From: JACXTP01 sp963827905
Lineage (GTDB): Archaea > Thermoplasmatota > Thermoplasmata > Methanomassiliicoccales > UBA472
Assembly: GCA_963827905.1 (NCBI GenBank)
Contig: CAWHCB010000002.1
Location: forward strand, 114,756 to 178,755
Length of the DNA: 64,000 nt
Direction: 5' to 3'
Part shown: in pieces, positions 38,490-48,605 of the stretch
Position numbering within the stretch: position 1 is the stretch's first letter
Layout of the letters: each line of letters opens with the position of its first letter
Program-made: the position numbers and the translations under genes
Notes under the pieces: model-generated
Told to the model about the DNA's origin: nothing
The model's input: the letters and a program-made list of their open reading frames with translations, nothing else
Database searches by the model: none

Positions 38490-39943
38490 TCACAACGAAT
38501 AGGTGAGATCGTTCCATTTCCCTATCAATCGCTCCCTCTCGGCCTGGCAGAACGAAAGTTGGGCCTTGGAGAGGTCGCGGGCCATGGCGATCTGGTTCTC
38601 CACCTGGTCCGGTGCGGTCCCTCCATAGGTCGAACGGCGTTCCACGCAGGAGCGCATGGTCAGCATCTGCAACGACTTCCGGACCGACCGATGGCGAGAA
38701 CCCCTTGAGCTCATCCAGCGTCAGGTCCTCCAGCGTCTTGTTCTCCTCGATGCAGTGGCGCACCGCCTTGCCCACGATCTCGTGCGCCTTGCGGAACGGC
38801 ACCCCCTTCGAGACGAGATGGTCCGCCAGGTCGGTGGCGTTCAGGAAGCCGCCCTTCAATGCCTTCTCCATGTTCTCAGGTCGGAAACGGGCCTCGCTCA
38901 GCATGGCCGCCATCATGCGCAGGCAGGCGGTGGTGTTCTCGTAGGTGCGGAACAGACCCTCCTTGTCCTCCTGCAGGTCGCGATTGTATGCCATAGGCAG
39001 ACCCTTGACCAACGTGAGCATCGACATCAGGGTCCCGATGGCCCGGCTGGACCGGCCGCGGATCAGCTCCGCCACGTCCGGGTTCTTCTTCTGGGGCATG
39101 ATCGAGCTGCCGGTGCTGAATCCTTCGCTTATCTCCACGAAACCGAACTCCGGACTGCTCCACAGTACCAGTTCCTCACCCAAGGAGCTCAGGTGGGTCA
39201 TGATGGTGGCGGCGTCGAAGCAATATTCGAGGACGAAGTCCCGGTCGGTAACGCCGTCCATGGCGTTCTCTCCCGGCCTTTCGAAGCCAAGTAGGTCCGC
39301 CGTCATGTGCCGGTCTATGTCATAGGTAGTGCCCGCCAGCGCTGCCGATCCGAGAGGGCTCACGTTCACCCTCTTGTATGCGTCCCTGAGGCGCTCCACA
39401 TCACGTTGCAGCTTGAAGACGTAGGCCATCAGATGGAATCCGAGCGTCACGGGCTGGGCGTGCTGCATGTGGGTGAAACCGGGCATCAGGGTGGACTTGT
39501 GCCTCTCCGCCTGCCCCATCAAGACCGACTGGAGCCCGATGGCGTGCTCCATGCTGTCCAATATCGCGTCGCGCATGAACATGCGCAGGTCGGTGACGAC
39601 CTGGTCGTTACGGCTCCGGCCGGTGTGCAGTTTGCCCCCGGCCTCCCCGATGCGTTCGGTGAGGAGCACTTCGATGGCCGAATGAACGTCCTCGCTCGAC
39701 CGGTCCAGCTCCACCTCGCCCTTCTCGATCTCCTTGAGCAGTTGGCGCAGGCCTTCGACGATGAGCTCGCCGTCCTTGGCTGGGAATGATGCGTTGCTTC
39801 GTCAACATGCGGGCGTGGGCCATCGATCCCATGACATCGTACCAGGCCAGACGCATGTCCACCCCGAACGAGCTGGTGAAATCGATCGTGGATCGGTCCG
39901 GCGCTTTGCCGAACCTGCCGGACCAGAGGACCTTCTCCGCCAT
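38490..39943 (-). CDS. argH: Argininosuccinate lyase (two frameshifts)
   Basis: About 484 residues. It splits argininosuccinate to arginine and fumarate. Fumarase-superfamily signatures are LHTGRSRNDQVVTDLRM, GFTHMQHAQPVTLGFHLMAY and the loop SSIMPQKKNPDVAELIRG. The C-terminus is SCVERRSTYGGTAPDQVE. Extra bases near 39785 and 38668 break the frame; correction restores IIPSKDGELIVEGL and VVAMLTMRSCVERR. ATG 39943 lies 6 bases after the argG stop, so argG and argH form one operon. Confidence 0.93.
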
Positions 39944-39949
39944 GCCTCA

Positions 39950-41179
39950 TCACTTCTTCTTGCTTCTTGGCCACGCTGCGTAGCGGCAGGCCCCAGACGT
40001 AAATGAAGCCGGTCGGCGCTGGTGTGATCGAACTGGTCGCCCTCGGCATACGTGGCCAGGCCATGATCGTACAGCGAATATTGAGAGCGACGGGCCACCA
40101 CCACGGCGGAGCCCTTGAACAACTTCACCTTCACCTCACCGGAGACGAACTCCTGGGTCTTGTCTATGAACACGTCGAGCGCCTCCTTCAGCGGGCTGAA
40201 CCACAGGCCGTCATAGCATAGCTCCGCATACCTCTGCTCGGCGATGCGCTTGAAGTTGGCCACGTCCTTGGTGAGCACCATCTTCTCCAGGTCCTTGTGG
40301 GCGGCGATCAGCACCACCGCCGCCGGGGACTCGTATATCTCCCTGGACTTGATCCCTACCAAGCGGTCCTCGATCTGGTCGATGCGACCGACACCGTTGG
40401 CCCCAGCGATCTGGTTGAGCTTCTGGATGAGGTCCACTGGCTTCATCTTCTTGCCATCGAGTGCCGACGGGGACGCCCTTCTCGAACTTGATGGTGACGT
40501 ACTTGGGCTCGTTCGGAGCCTTGGTCGGGTCGATGGTCCACTCGAAGGCATCCTCCGGTGGCTCGGCCCAGGCATCCTCCAGCACGCCGCATTCGCAGCT
40601 CCGGCCCCATAGGTTCTCGTCGGTGGAATAGGGGCATGCCTTCTTCACCTTGATCGGGATGTCGTGCTCCTTGGCATATTCGATCTCATCCTCCCTGGTC
40701 ATCACCCATTCGCGCATGGGGGCGATGATCTTCAAGGAGGGGTCGAGGGCGTTGATGGAAACATCGAAGCGCACCTGGTCGTTGCCCTTGGCGGTGCAGC
40801 CGTGGGCGATGTACTTGGCACCTTCCTTCTGCGCTATCTCCACCAACAGCTTGGCGATGAGCGGCCTGGCGATGGAGGTGGCCATGGGGTAGGTCTGCAT
40901 GTAAAGGGCGTTGGCCTTCAGGCACGGGAAGACATAGTCCTCGGCGAACTCCTCCCTGGCATCGATGGCATAGGCCTCCAAGGACCCGATGACCTTGGCG
41001 CGTTGGATGTTCTCCTCCATGTCCCCAGGCTGACCGACGTCGACGGACACCGAGATCACGTCGAGGTTGTACTTCTCCTGGAGCCAGCGGATGGCCACGG
41101 AGGTGTCCAGACCTCCGGAGTAAGCTAGGACGACCTTGTCGCGCTTCTTGGACGGGGCAGACGATTTCCTGGATGCCAT
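39950..41179 (-). CDS. argG: Argininosuccinate synthase (three frameshifts)
   Basis: About 408 residues. The ATP PP-loop is VVLAYSGGLDTSVAIRWLQE, and later IAHGCTAKGNDQVRFDVSIN and the SCECGVLEDAWAEPPED insert are visible. It joins citrulline and aspartate. Single extra bases near 40463, 40011 and 39967 break the frame; corrected, the end reads GFIYVWGLPLRSVA-KRSKKK. ATG 41179 lies only about 25 bases below a TATATT element, so the message may be almost leaderless. It is divergent from argC with a 266-base gap. Confidence 0.92.
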
Positions 41180-41392
41180 ATGATATCGGATTCGGCGAGG
41201 TCGGAGAAGATATAATAGGTTATGCCAACGATGGAGACATTTGATAAAAGGGGAGTCTTCTATTGGACAGAACGCTTCTCGTCCAGGAAAGGGCCGATCG
41301 TCCAAGGCACCCTCACGTTCCCGACCTTTGCCTGGGGCAGGTTTGTGATAATGCTGACATCTTTAATAGAGTGTGTCCCATTTGGGTCATCA

Positions 41393-41420
41393 TTCTTAAT
41401 AAGCGAATCGAGGAATTCGC
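41393..41420 (+). promoter_or_regulatory. argC promoter with inverted repeat
   Basis: A TATA-like TTCTTAATAA (41393-41402) is immediately followed by GCGAAT (41403-41408) and ATTCGC (41415-41420), a perfect six-base inverted repeat with a six-base spacer. It lies between the TATA box and the expected start site near 41425, an ideal place for a repressor. ATG 41446 follows. Confidence 0.5.
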
Positions 41421-41445
41421 CGGAATCTAGTCGAGGGAAGATCGG

Positions 41446-42461
41446 ATGATAAAAGCAGCTATCGTTGGAGGCTCAGGATACACCGGGGGCGAACTGGCAA
41501 GGATAATCTGCCGCCATCCGGAGATAGAGGTAAGCGCGGTCACTTCCCGGCAGCTGGCCGGATCCAGCATCAGCAAGGCCCATCCCTTCCTCCAGGGTTT
41601 CTTGGATATCAAATTCCAGGAAAGGTTGACGCGGCGACCACGACGTGGTCTTCACCGCGACACCGCACGGGGCCTCCATGGAGATCGTGCCAGAGCTATT
41701 GGCCAGCGGCGTCAAGGTCATCGATCTCTCTGGCGATTATCGCCTCAAGGACCCTGTCACCTACAAGCATTGGTATGGGCACGACCACAAGGACACCGTC
41801 AACCTGGAGAAGGCGGTCTACGGCATACCGGAGCTGTTCCGGGAGGAGATCGCCAAGGCCGATTTCGTTTCCAACCCAGGGTGCTACCCCACCTGCTCCA
41901 TCCTATCCCTCGCGCCCATGTTCGCCAACGGACTGGTCGACGATCACCTGGTCATCGATGCCAAGAGCAGCACCTCAGGGGCCGGGGCGGAGCCGACCAA
42001 GGCCACCCACCATCCCACCTGTGGGGCGAGCATAACGCCTTACAAGGTGGGCACTCACCGGCACACCCCGGAGATCCAGATGTGCCTTGGAAGGTCTCTA
42101 CCGGGGCAAGTTGGACGTCATATTCACTCCTCATCTCCTGCCCGTGGTAAGGGGCATGCTGACCACCAGCTACGTGACCTTGAGGCAAGAGCTGAGCATC
42201 GAGGTCATGAACAAGTTGTACGCGGACTTCTACAAGGGCAGCCGTTTCGTGCGACGTACCGGCATCCCTTCCATGCAATCGGTGGTCGGGTCGAACTTCT
42301 GCGAGGTGGGCCTGGAGAAGGCGGGGAGGAACACCGTGGTGGTGATGGGCGCCATTGACAACCTGGTCAAGGGGGCGTCCGGTCAGGCGGTGCAGAACTG
42401 CAACATCATGTTCGGACTAGAGGAGACGATGGGATTGGACTTCCCGGGATTGGGGGTTTGA
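41446..42461 (+). CDS. argC: N-acetyl-gamma-glutamyl-phosphate reductase (two frameshifts)
   Basis: About 338 residues. The NADP fold opens AAIVGGSGYTGGELARIICR. The catalytic cysteine is in SNPGCYPTCSILSLAP, and the conserved SSTSGAGAEPT and DNLVKGASGQAVQNCN segments follow. It reduces the acyl phosphate made by ArgB. Extra bases near 41630 and 42092 break the frame; correction gives GDHDVVFTATPHG and GLYRGKLDVIFTPH. It is first in argC-J-B-D; argJ begins 3 bases after the stop. Confidence 0.93.
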
Positions 42462-42464
42462 ACA

Positions 42465-43697
42465 ATGGCATACCGAGTGATCGAAGGAGGCATTACCGCG
42501 GCCAAGGGATTCCGGGCCAGCGGCGTGCATTGCGGCATAAAGAAACAGAACCTGGACCTGGCCATCATCGTTTCCGATGTGCCGGGAAAGTGCGCCTTGG
42601 CCTACACCCAGAACAAGATGCGTGCCGCGCCCATCGAGGTCATGATGAAGAAGGACCCCAAGATGCTGCAGGCCCTGGTGATCAACAGCGGCAACGCCAA
42701 CGCTCTGACCGGGTCGAAAGGCCTCTACGATGCCAGGGAGATGTGCGCCCTCACCGCCGAGGCATTGAACATATCCGAGGACCTGGTGGGGGTCGCCTCC
42801 ACCGGGGTCATTTCCCGCTTCCTGCCCATGCATAAGATATCCGGCGGCGTTGCCAAGGCCGCCTCAGAGCTGGGCCGGGGACGGGAAGCCGACCAGTTGG
42901 CCGCGAAGGCCATCATGACCACCGATACCCGCATGAAGGAGGCGGCCTGCGAGGTCACGCTGAAGGATGGGACCGTCGTCACCATCGGCGGCATCACCAA
43001 GGGCTCCGGCATGATCGCCCCTTCCATGAAGGTGCTGCACGCCACCACCCTGAGCTTCATCACCACCGACGCCGTGCTCACCAAGAACGCCAATGCCAAG
43101 TGGCAGGACATGATGGACACCAGCTTCAACATGATCTCCGTGGATGGGGACCAGAGCACCAACGATGTCTCCATGATCATCGCCAACGGCAAGGCGGGCG
43201 GACCGCCGGTGGACAACGACCCCGCCTTCTGGGAAGGGGTGCGGTACGTGGCCCAGTCCTTGGCCAAGCAGATAGTCATCGACGGCGAGGGCGCGACCAA
43301 GCTCATCGAGGTCCATGTCCGCGACGCCAAGAGCTCGAGGGAGGCGAGGAGCGCGGCCCGTTCCATCATATCATCCAGCCTGGTAAAGACCGCCATCTTC
43401 GGGGCCGACCCGAACTTCGGTCGCATCCTGGCCGCCCTGGGCAACTCCGACGCATCGTTCAAACTGGACGAGGTGAAACTGATGGTGAGCGACGATGACA
43501 TATCGGTCACGTTGTTCGAGAAGGGGTCACCCACCATGGTGCCAGCGTCCCAGGACGAGCTCAATGCCAGGAAGATCCTGAGCGGGAAGAAGGTCATCAT
43601 CGACCTCTGGCTCGGGGTAGGCCACTCGGTGGGAGAGGCCTGGGGCTGCGACCTCACCTATGATTATGTGAAGATCAACGCGGACTATACCACCTGA
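42465..43697 (+). CDS. argJ: Glutamate N-acetyltransferase ArgJ
   Basis: 410 residues. This Ntn-type enzyme cleaves itself before a threonine; the site region is visible as ITKGSGMIAPSMKVLHATTL, with LSFITTDAVLTKNA after it. It moves the acetyl group from N-acetylornithine back to glutamate, recycling acetate in the arginine pathway. Whether it also uses acetyl-CoA cannot be read from the sequence. Frame intact. Confidence 0.94.
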   Translation: MAYRVIEGGITAAKGFRASGVHCGIKKQNLDLAIIVSDVPGKCALAYTQNKMRAAPIEVMMKKDPKMLQALVINSGNANALTGSKGLYDAREMCALTAEALNISEDLVGVASTGVISRFLPMHKISGGVAKAASELGRGREADQLAAKAIMTTDTRMKEAACEVTLKDGTVVTIGGITKGSGMIAPSMKVLHATTLSFITTDAVLTKNANAKWQDMMDTSFNMISVDGDQSTNDVSMIIANGKAGGPPVDNDPAFWEGVRYVAQSLAKQIVIDGEGATKLIEVHVRDAKSSREARSAARSIISSSLVKTAIFGADPNFGRILAALGNSDASFKLDEVKLMVSDDDISVTLFEKGSPTMVPASQDELNARKILSGKKVIIDLWLGVGHSVGEAWGCDLTYDYVKINADYTT

Positions 43698-43722
43698 GGC
43701 AGAATGCAGAGGATGGAGTAGC

Positions 43723-44582
43723 ATGATGACACGATACCCCCGAGCTCCCAAGCTGAGGGGGAAGAAGGTGGTGATCAAGTTCGGAGGCAGCTCCATCGAG
43801 AACCCGGCCGAACTGGAACGTTTCGCCAAGGACATGGCATTGCTCGTCAGCTTGGGCATCAGGCCCGTCATTGGTCCACGGCGGCGGTCCGGAGATCACC
43901 GAGGAGATGAAGAGGAGGGACCTTCCGGTCAAGAAGGTGCTCGGGCTGAGGATCACCGACGATGTGACCTTGGAGGTGGCCAAGGGCGTGCTCTCCCGCA
44001 TCAACGACAAGGTGGTCAGGGCCTTGCAGACCGCCGGCCTGAGCGCCATCGGTCTGGCCGGGACCGAATGCAACACCATCCTATGCAAAAAGATGCCCCC
44101 GATCAAGGGCAAGGACGAGAGCGGAAAGGAGATCGAGGTCGACCTGGGATGGGTCGGGGAGCCAGTACGGTCCGACCCAAGGACCATGGACCATCTGGTG
44201 AGGCGGGGCTTCGTTCCGGTCATCTACCCCATCTGCGGTGACGAGGATGGTCAACTGATGAACGTCAACGCCGACACCGCCGCCTGCTTATGTGGCCAAG
44301 GCGGTCCAGGCCGAGGACTTCGTGCTGGTCACCGACGTTCCAGGCCTGATGCGGGTGTTCGGCGATCCGTCCTCGGTGATCCCCGAGATCAAGGTGGCCG
44401 AATTCCAGACATTGGTGTCGGAAGGAGTGGTGAAGGACGGGATGATCCCCAAGCTGGAAGCGTGCGTCATCGCCGTTCGAGATGGGGTCAGGACCGCCCA
44501 CATGATCGATGGCAAGAACCCGGACGCCATCATCGGCCAGCTGTTGACCGGGAAGAACTATGGGACGCGCATAGTCCCGTGA
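43723..44582 (+). CDS. argB: Acetylglutamate kinase (two frameshifts)
   Basis: About 284 residues. The amino-acid-kinase motifs are VVIKFGGSSIENPAELERFA, VHGGGPEITEEMKRRDLP and NADTAA then VTDVPGLMRVFGDP. It phosphorylates N-acetylglutamate, usually the regulated step. One extra base near 43873 and one near 44285 break the frame; each correction restores a universally conserved segment. ATG 43723 or 43726 follows a GGATGGAG ribosome site. argD begins 9 bases after the stop. Confidence 0.93.
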
Positions 44583-44591
44583 TGCAAGAGA

Positions 44592-45777
44592 GTGACCCAA
44601 TTGGAAATCAACGACGTCAAGACCCTGTACTCCTCCTATCTGTTCCAGAACTACGGGCGCGAGGACATCTGCCTCTCCCACGGTGAGCGGGAGTTCCTAT
44701 ACGACCTCGACGGCAAGAGGTACGTGGACTTCGTGGCTGGAATAGCCGTGAACTGTCTGGGCCATGCCCACCCGGCGCTGGTGGAGGCGATCACCGAACA
44801 GGCGAAGCGCATGCTGCACGTCTCCAACCTCTATTATACCATGGAACAGGCCGACCTCGGGGAGGCGCTGGCCTCCATCGTCCCCTCACCGTTGGCGGTC
44901 TCCATGTTCTGCAACAGCGGGGCGGAGGCGAACGAGGCGGCGTTGAAGTTGGCGGCGAAGCACACCAAGCGGGCGAAGTTCGTGGCCTGCCTGAACTCCT
45001 TCCATGGGCGCACGGCGGGAGCATTGGCGGCCACCGGCCAGAGGAAGTACCAGGAAGGGTACGAGTGCTTGCTCTCCAAGGCCTTCGATTTCGTCAACTT
45101 CAACGACAGCGAGGCCATGAAGGCCATGGTGTCCAAGGACACCGCCGCGGTCATGATGGAGATGGTGCAGGGGGAGGGAGGGGTGATACCGGCCAGCCCG
45201 GAGTTCGTCCGGACGGTGCGGGACCTGTGCGATGACACCGGGGCGTTGATGATCGTGGACGAGGTGCAGACCGGGATGGGCCGGACCGGCAAATGGTTCG
45301 GCTTCCAGCACTATGGCGTGGTACCGGACATCATATCCTTGGCAAAGGGGTTGGGCGGGGGCGTCCCGATCGGCGCCATCGTCTCCACCCGCGAAGTGGC
45401 GAAGACCTTCACCCCCGGGAGCCATGGGACCACCTTCGGAGGCAACCCACTGGCCTGCGCGGCAGGCAAGGCGGTCATCGAGACCATCAAGAAGGAAGGC
45501 CTGGTGGAGCGGTCCGCTGAGCTAGGTTCACGCTGGAAACGCTCCATCCAGAAGATCGCGGACGAGAAGGGTGGGGTCAAAGAGGTCCGGGGCATGGGCC
45601 TCATGATCGGCATCGAGATCGGAGCGAGGTCGAAGGAGTTCAAGGAGCTCTGCTTCAAGGAGGGCCTGCTGGTCAACGTGGCCGGAGGGAACTCCATTCG
45701 GCTGGTCCCGCCGCTGATCATCAGCCAAGGGATCCGTGGAGCTTTTCGATCGGACCCTGGGCGGTTTCCTTTCCTGA
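44592..45777 (+). CDS. argD: Acetylornithine aminotransferase (frameshift near C-terminus)
   Basis: About 394 residues, PLP fold type I. Visible are FCNSGAEANEAALKLAAKHT, SFHGRTAGALAATGQ, DEVQTGMGRTGKWFGFQHYG, the PLP lysine in SLAKGLGGGVPIGA and HGTTFGGNPLACAAG. It converts N-acetylglutamate semialdehyde to N-acetylornithine. An extra base near 45742 throws the frame so that the protein appears to run on into the ACT gene; corrected, it ends VELFDRTLGGFLS at 45777, a normal length. Start GTG 44592. Confidence 0.92.
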
Positions 45778-45798
45778 CATCAGTGTCCGAAATAAAAC

Positions 45799-45810
45799 AT
45801 TATATATTTT
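45799..45810 (+). promoter_or_regulatory. TATA box of the ACT-domain gene
   Basis: ATTATATATTTT lies about 27 bases before ATG 45831, showing that the ACT protein has its own promoter and is not a fusion to ArgD. Confidence 0.6.
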
Positions 45811-45830
45811 TTTACATTTTAGGTGGACCG

Positions 45831-46520
45831 ATGAAGGACCCCACCCCCAAGGAGAGCATCGCCGAGAAGACCCGTGCTTACATCGACGCCCATCCGAGCA
45901 TCAAGGATTGCATCTCCAAGGACCTGATCAACTATTCATCATTGGCCAGGCAGATCATGAAGGACCTGGACATCAAGAACGAGGAGGCGGTCATGATCGC
46001 CTGCCGTCGTTACGCGCAAAAACTTTCCAAACGCGATCACGAGAAAGAGATATTGCGCATTCTGGGAAGCAGCCGCATCGAGGTCAAGACCAAGATATGC
46101 TCCGTGACCGCGAAGAACGATTGGACCGTGCTGCACAAGTTAGAACTGGTCTTCATCAAGCTCATCAACGAGAAGGCGATAATGCAGATCATCCAGGGGG
46201 CTCAGGCCATCACGATCATCGCCGATGAGAAGCTCAAGAACGAGATCGTCAACGCCATCGGCAAGGAGAACGTGCTGCACGTCAGGCCAGACCTGGTGGA
46301 GATAACGGTCAAGTCACCTGAGAAGATCACCGACACCTCTGGAGTGTTCTCTTATCTTGCCGACAACCTCGCTGAGAACGGGGTCAACCTCGCCGAGACG
46401 GTGTCTTGCTACACCGATACCATATTCATCGTGGACGAGAGCGACATGATCCCCGCCTATTCCATACTCTCGAACGTCATCGAGAGCGCGGAGCGCACCT
46501 TCGGTTCTGATCTCCAATAG
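45831..46520 (+). CDS. ACT-domain amino-acid metabolism regulator
   Basis: 229 residues. The N-terminal helical part (EKTRAYIDAHPSIKDCISKDLINYSSLARQIM) is typical of archaeal COG2150 proteins, predicted regulators of amino-acid metabolism. Two ACT-like halves follow, one with KTKICSVTAKNDWTVLHKLE and one with DTSGVFSYLADNLAENGVNL. ACT domains bind amino acids. The place just downstream of argCJBD and before another aminotransferase suggests an arginine- or related sensor. AGGTGG precedes the ATG. Confidence 0.78.
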   Translation: MKDPTPKESIAEKTRAYIDAHPSIKDCISKDLINYSSLARQIMKDLDIKNEEAVMIACRRYAQKLSKRDHEKEILRILGSSRIEVKTKICSVTAKNDWTVLHKLELVFIKLINEKAIMQIIQGAQAITIIADEKLKNEIVNAIGKENVLHVRPDLVEITVKSPEKITDTSGVFSYLADNLAENGVNLAETVSCYTDTIFIVDESDMIPAYSILSNVIESAERTFGSDLQ

Positions 46521-46610
46521 ACCGCCTCAAGGGCGGGCAGAGAGGGAATTTCCATCATTGTCCAGATACGAAAAAACGCTCGACGGTAACCCATTTATAG
46601 GTTGGGCCAT

Positions 46611-47976
46611 ATGGCTGAGCCAAAGGGGTGATATTCTGTCCAAGGTACCGAACATAGTGGTGGAACCTCCTGGTCCGAACGCCAAGGAGATAATCAAGGT
46701 CGACAACGAATATCTCGCCACATCCACCAAGACCGCCCCTATCGTCGTCGAGAGCGCCAAGGGCGCTTTGGTAAAAGACGTTGACGGCAACACATTCATC
46801 GATTTCGCATCCGGGGTGGCGGTGCTGAACGTCGGCCATTGTCATCCCAAGGTGGTCAAGGCGGTCCAGGACCAGGCAGCGAAGGTGATGCACTTCGCCG
46901 GGACCGATTACTATTACCAGGTTCAAAGCGACCTCGTGAAGCGACTCTGCGAGATAGCCCCTGGCGACCACGCCAAGAAGGTCTTCCTGAGCAACTCCGG
47001 AACCGAATCGGTGGAGGCGGCGATGAAGCTGGCCCGATGGAGGAGCGCCGAGCGCAAGCAGTTCATCGCCTTCATCGGGGCCTTCCACGGGCGGACCATG
47101 GGCTCATTATCCCTCACCGCGAGCAAGAAGGTGCAACGGGAGCGCTACTTCCCTATGGTCCCGGGCGTCACGCACATCCCCTATGCTTACTGCTACCGTT
47201 GCCCTTACAAGCTGGAGTACCCCTCGTGCGACCTCTGGTGCGCCAAGATCCTGAAGGAGATCTACTTCGAGACCATCACCCCACCGCATGAGGTGGCGGC
47301 GTTGTTCTTAGAGCCTATACAGGGCGAGGGCGGCTACATCGTACCGCCTAAGGGCTGGACCAGCACCATCACCAAGATCGTCAGGGACCAGGGCATCCTG
47401 GTCGTGGACGACGAGGTGCAGGCCGGCATCGGGCGCACTGGCAAGATGTGGGCCATTGAACATTTCGATGTCGTTCCTGACGTGATCTGCACCGCCAAGT
47501 CCCTCGGTTCGGGCATCCCCATCGGGGCGACCATATTCCGTCGGGAGTTGGACTTCGGCGTCCAGGGTGCCCACTCCAACACCTACGGAGGTAACTGTGT
47601 GGCCTGCGCCTCCGCCTTGGCCACATTGGATGTCGTCGAGGAGGAGCGCTTGCCGGAGAGGGCGGAGAAGATGGGGGCCTTGTTGCGCAAACGTATGGAG
47701 GAGATGATGCGCGACCATGAGGTCATCGGCGACGTCCGTGGCCTAGGTCTGATGCAGGCCATGGAGTTCGTGCGGGACCGCCGCACCAAGGAACCGGCCA
47801 AGCACCTGCGTGATGATGTTGCCTTCCTTTTGTTCAAACGCGGGATCGTCGCCATTGGCTGTGGGCGGTCCGGGCTGCGGCTCATCCCTCCACTGGTCAT
47901 ATCCGAGGAGCACCTGAACACAGGATTGGACATTCTGGAAGGTTGCATCAAGGATGCGGCCAAGGCGATGAAATGA
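46611..47976 (+). CDS. Class III aminotransferase (GABA/ornithine type)
   Basis: About 454 residues. PLP fold type I, with FLSNSGTESVEAAMKLARW, GAFHGRTMGSLSLTASKK, DEVQAGIGRTGKMWAIEHFD and the lysine in CTAKSLGSGIPIGA. A Cys-rich insert YCYRCPYKLEYPSCDLWC is characteristic of the Pyrococcus-type broad-specificity aminotransferases and racemases. Its substrate is unknown; the arg and ACT neighbours suggest ornithine or a related amino acid. The start is uncertain. ATG 46611 gives MAEPKGDILSKVPN only if one G of the GGGG run at 46625-46628 is extra; otherwise the gene would need a TTG at 46558, upstream of the TATA-like TTTATA. Confidence 0.8.
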
Positions 47977-48318
47977 GGCTGCACCGCTCCTCGGTGAAGC
48001 CGTGGGCGCAGGGCAAGGGATACCGAAAGCGCACCGTACTGGACGAGTCGGACCTGGGCATACCGGGCTCATTCCTGCAGGAGGTCTCCTTCCGCAAGGG
48101 CGACATCGTCCCCATCCATCACCACAGGGTCCAGACCGAGGTCTTCTACGCGGTGACCGAAGCGGTATTCGAGATCAATGGGGAAAAGGTGACCCTGGCA
48201 GCCTGGGGACGTTCTGGTGTGCGAACCAGGCGACCGGCATGGAAACCCGGAGATACCGCACGACATGAAGATACTGGTTCTGAAGGTCGGGTTCCTCGAG
48301 GACGACACCGTCTGGTGA
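47973..48318 (+). CDS. Cupin-domain protein (one frameshift)
   Basis: About 114 residues. A single cupin barrel with the metal motif IVPIHHHRVQTEVFYAV and a second motif that needs correction. An extra base near 48209 breaks the frame; afterwards DVLVCEPGDRHGNPEIPHDM supplies the expected second His. The natural end is FLEDDTVW at 48318. ATG 47973 overlaps the aminotransferase stop as ATGA. The substrate is unknown; it may be a small sugar or amino-acid binder. Confidence 0.75.
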
Positions 48319-48363
48319 CATGGCCCATGGGGTGACCAGTTACTTCGTCTGAATAGAATGGTC

Positions 48364-48439
48364 TGGAGCCACCTGGGAGATTTGAACTCCCGACCTGCTG
48401 ATTACAAGTCAGCTGCTCAACCAGCTAAGCTAAGGTGGC
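48364..48439 (-). tRNA. tRNA-Thr (anticodon UGU)
   Basis: Complete cloverleaf on the minus strand. It has a GCCACCT/AGGTGGC acceptor, the anticodon arm GCTGA-CTTGTAA-TCAGC with anticodon TGT, the T arm GGGAG-TTCAAAT-CTCCC, and an encoded CCA at 48364-48366. Confidence 0.95.
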
Positions 48440-48605
48440 TTGTTGGCCAAGTAACAATAATCTCCGATTTAACCTTATTCGATGTAGGCCCGACCTGCAA
48501 CAACCAACTTTTTTTTGGAATGGCCCTCAAAACAGGGAGGGAAACGTTTTATTGCTGTCGACATCTCTTCTTCACCACCTCTTGGCATCAAGGAGGGGGA
48601 ACATC

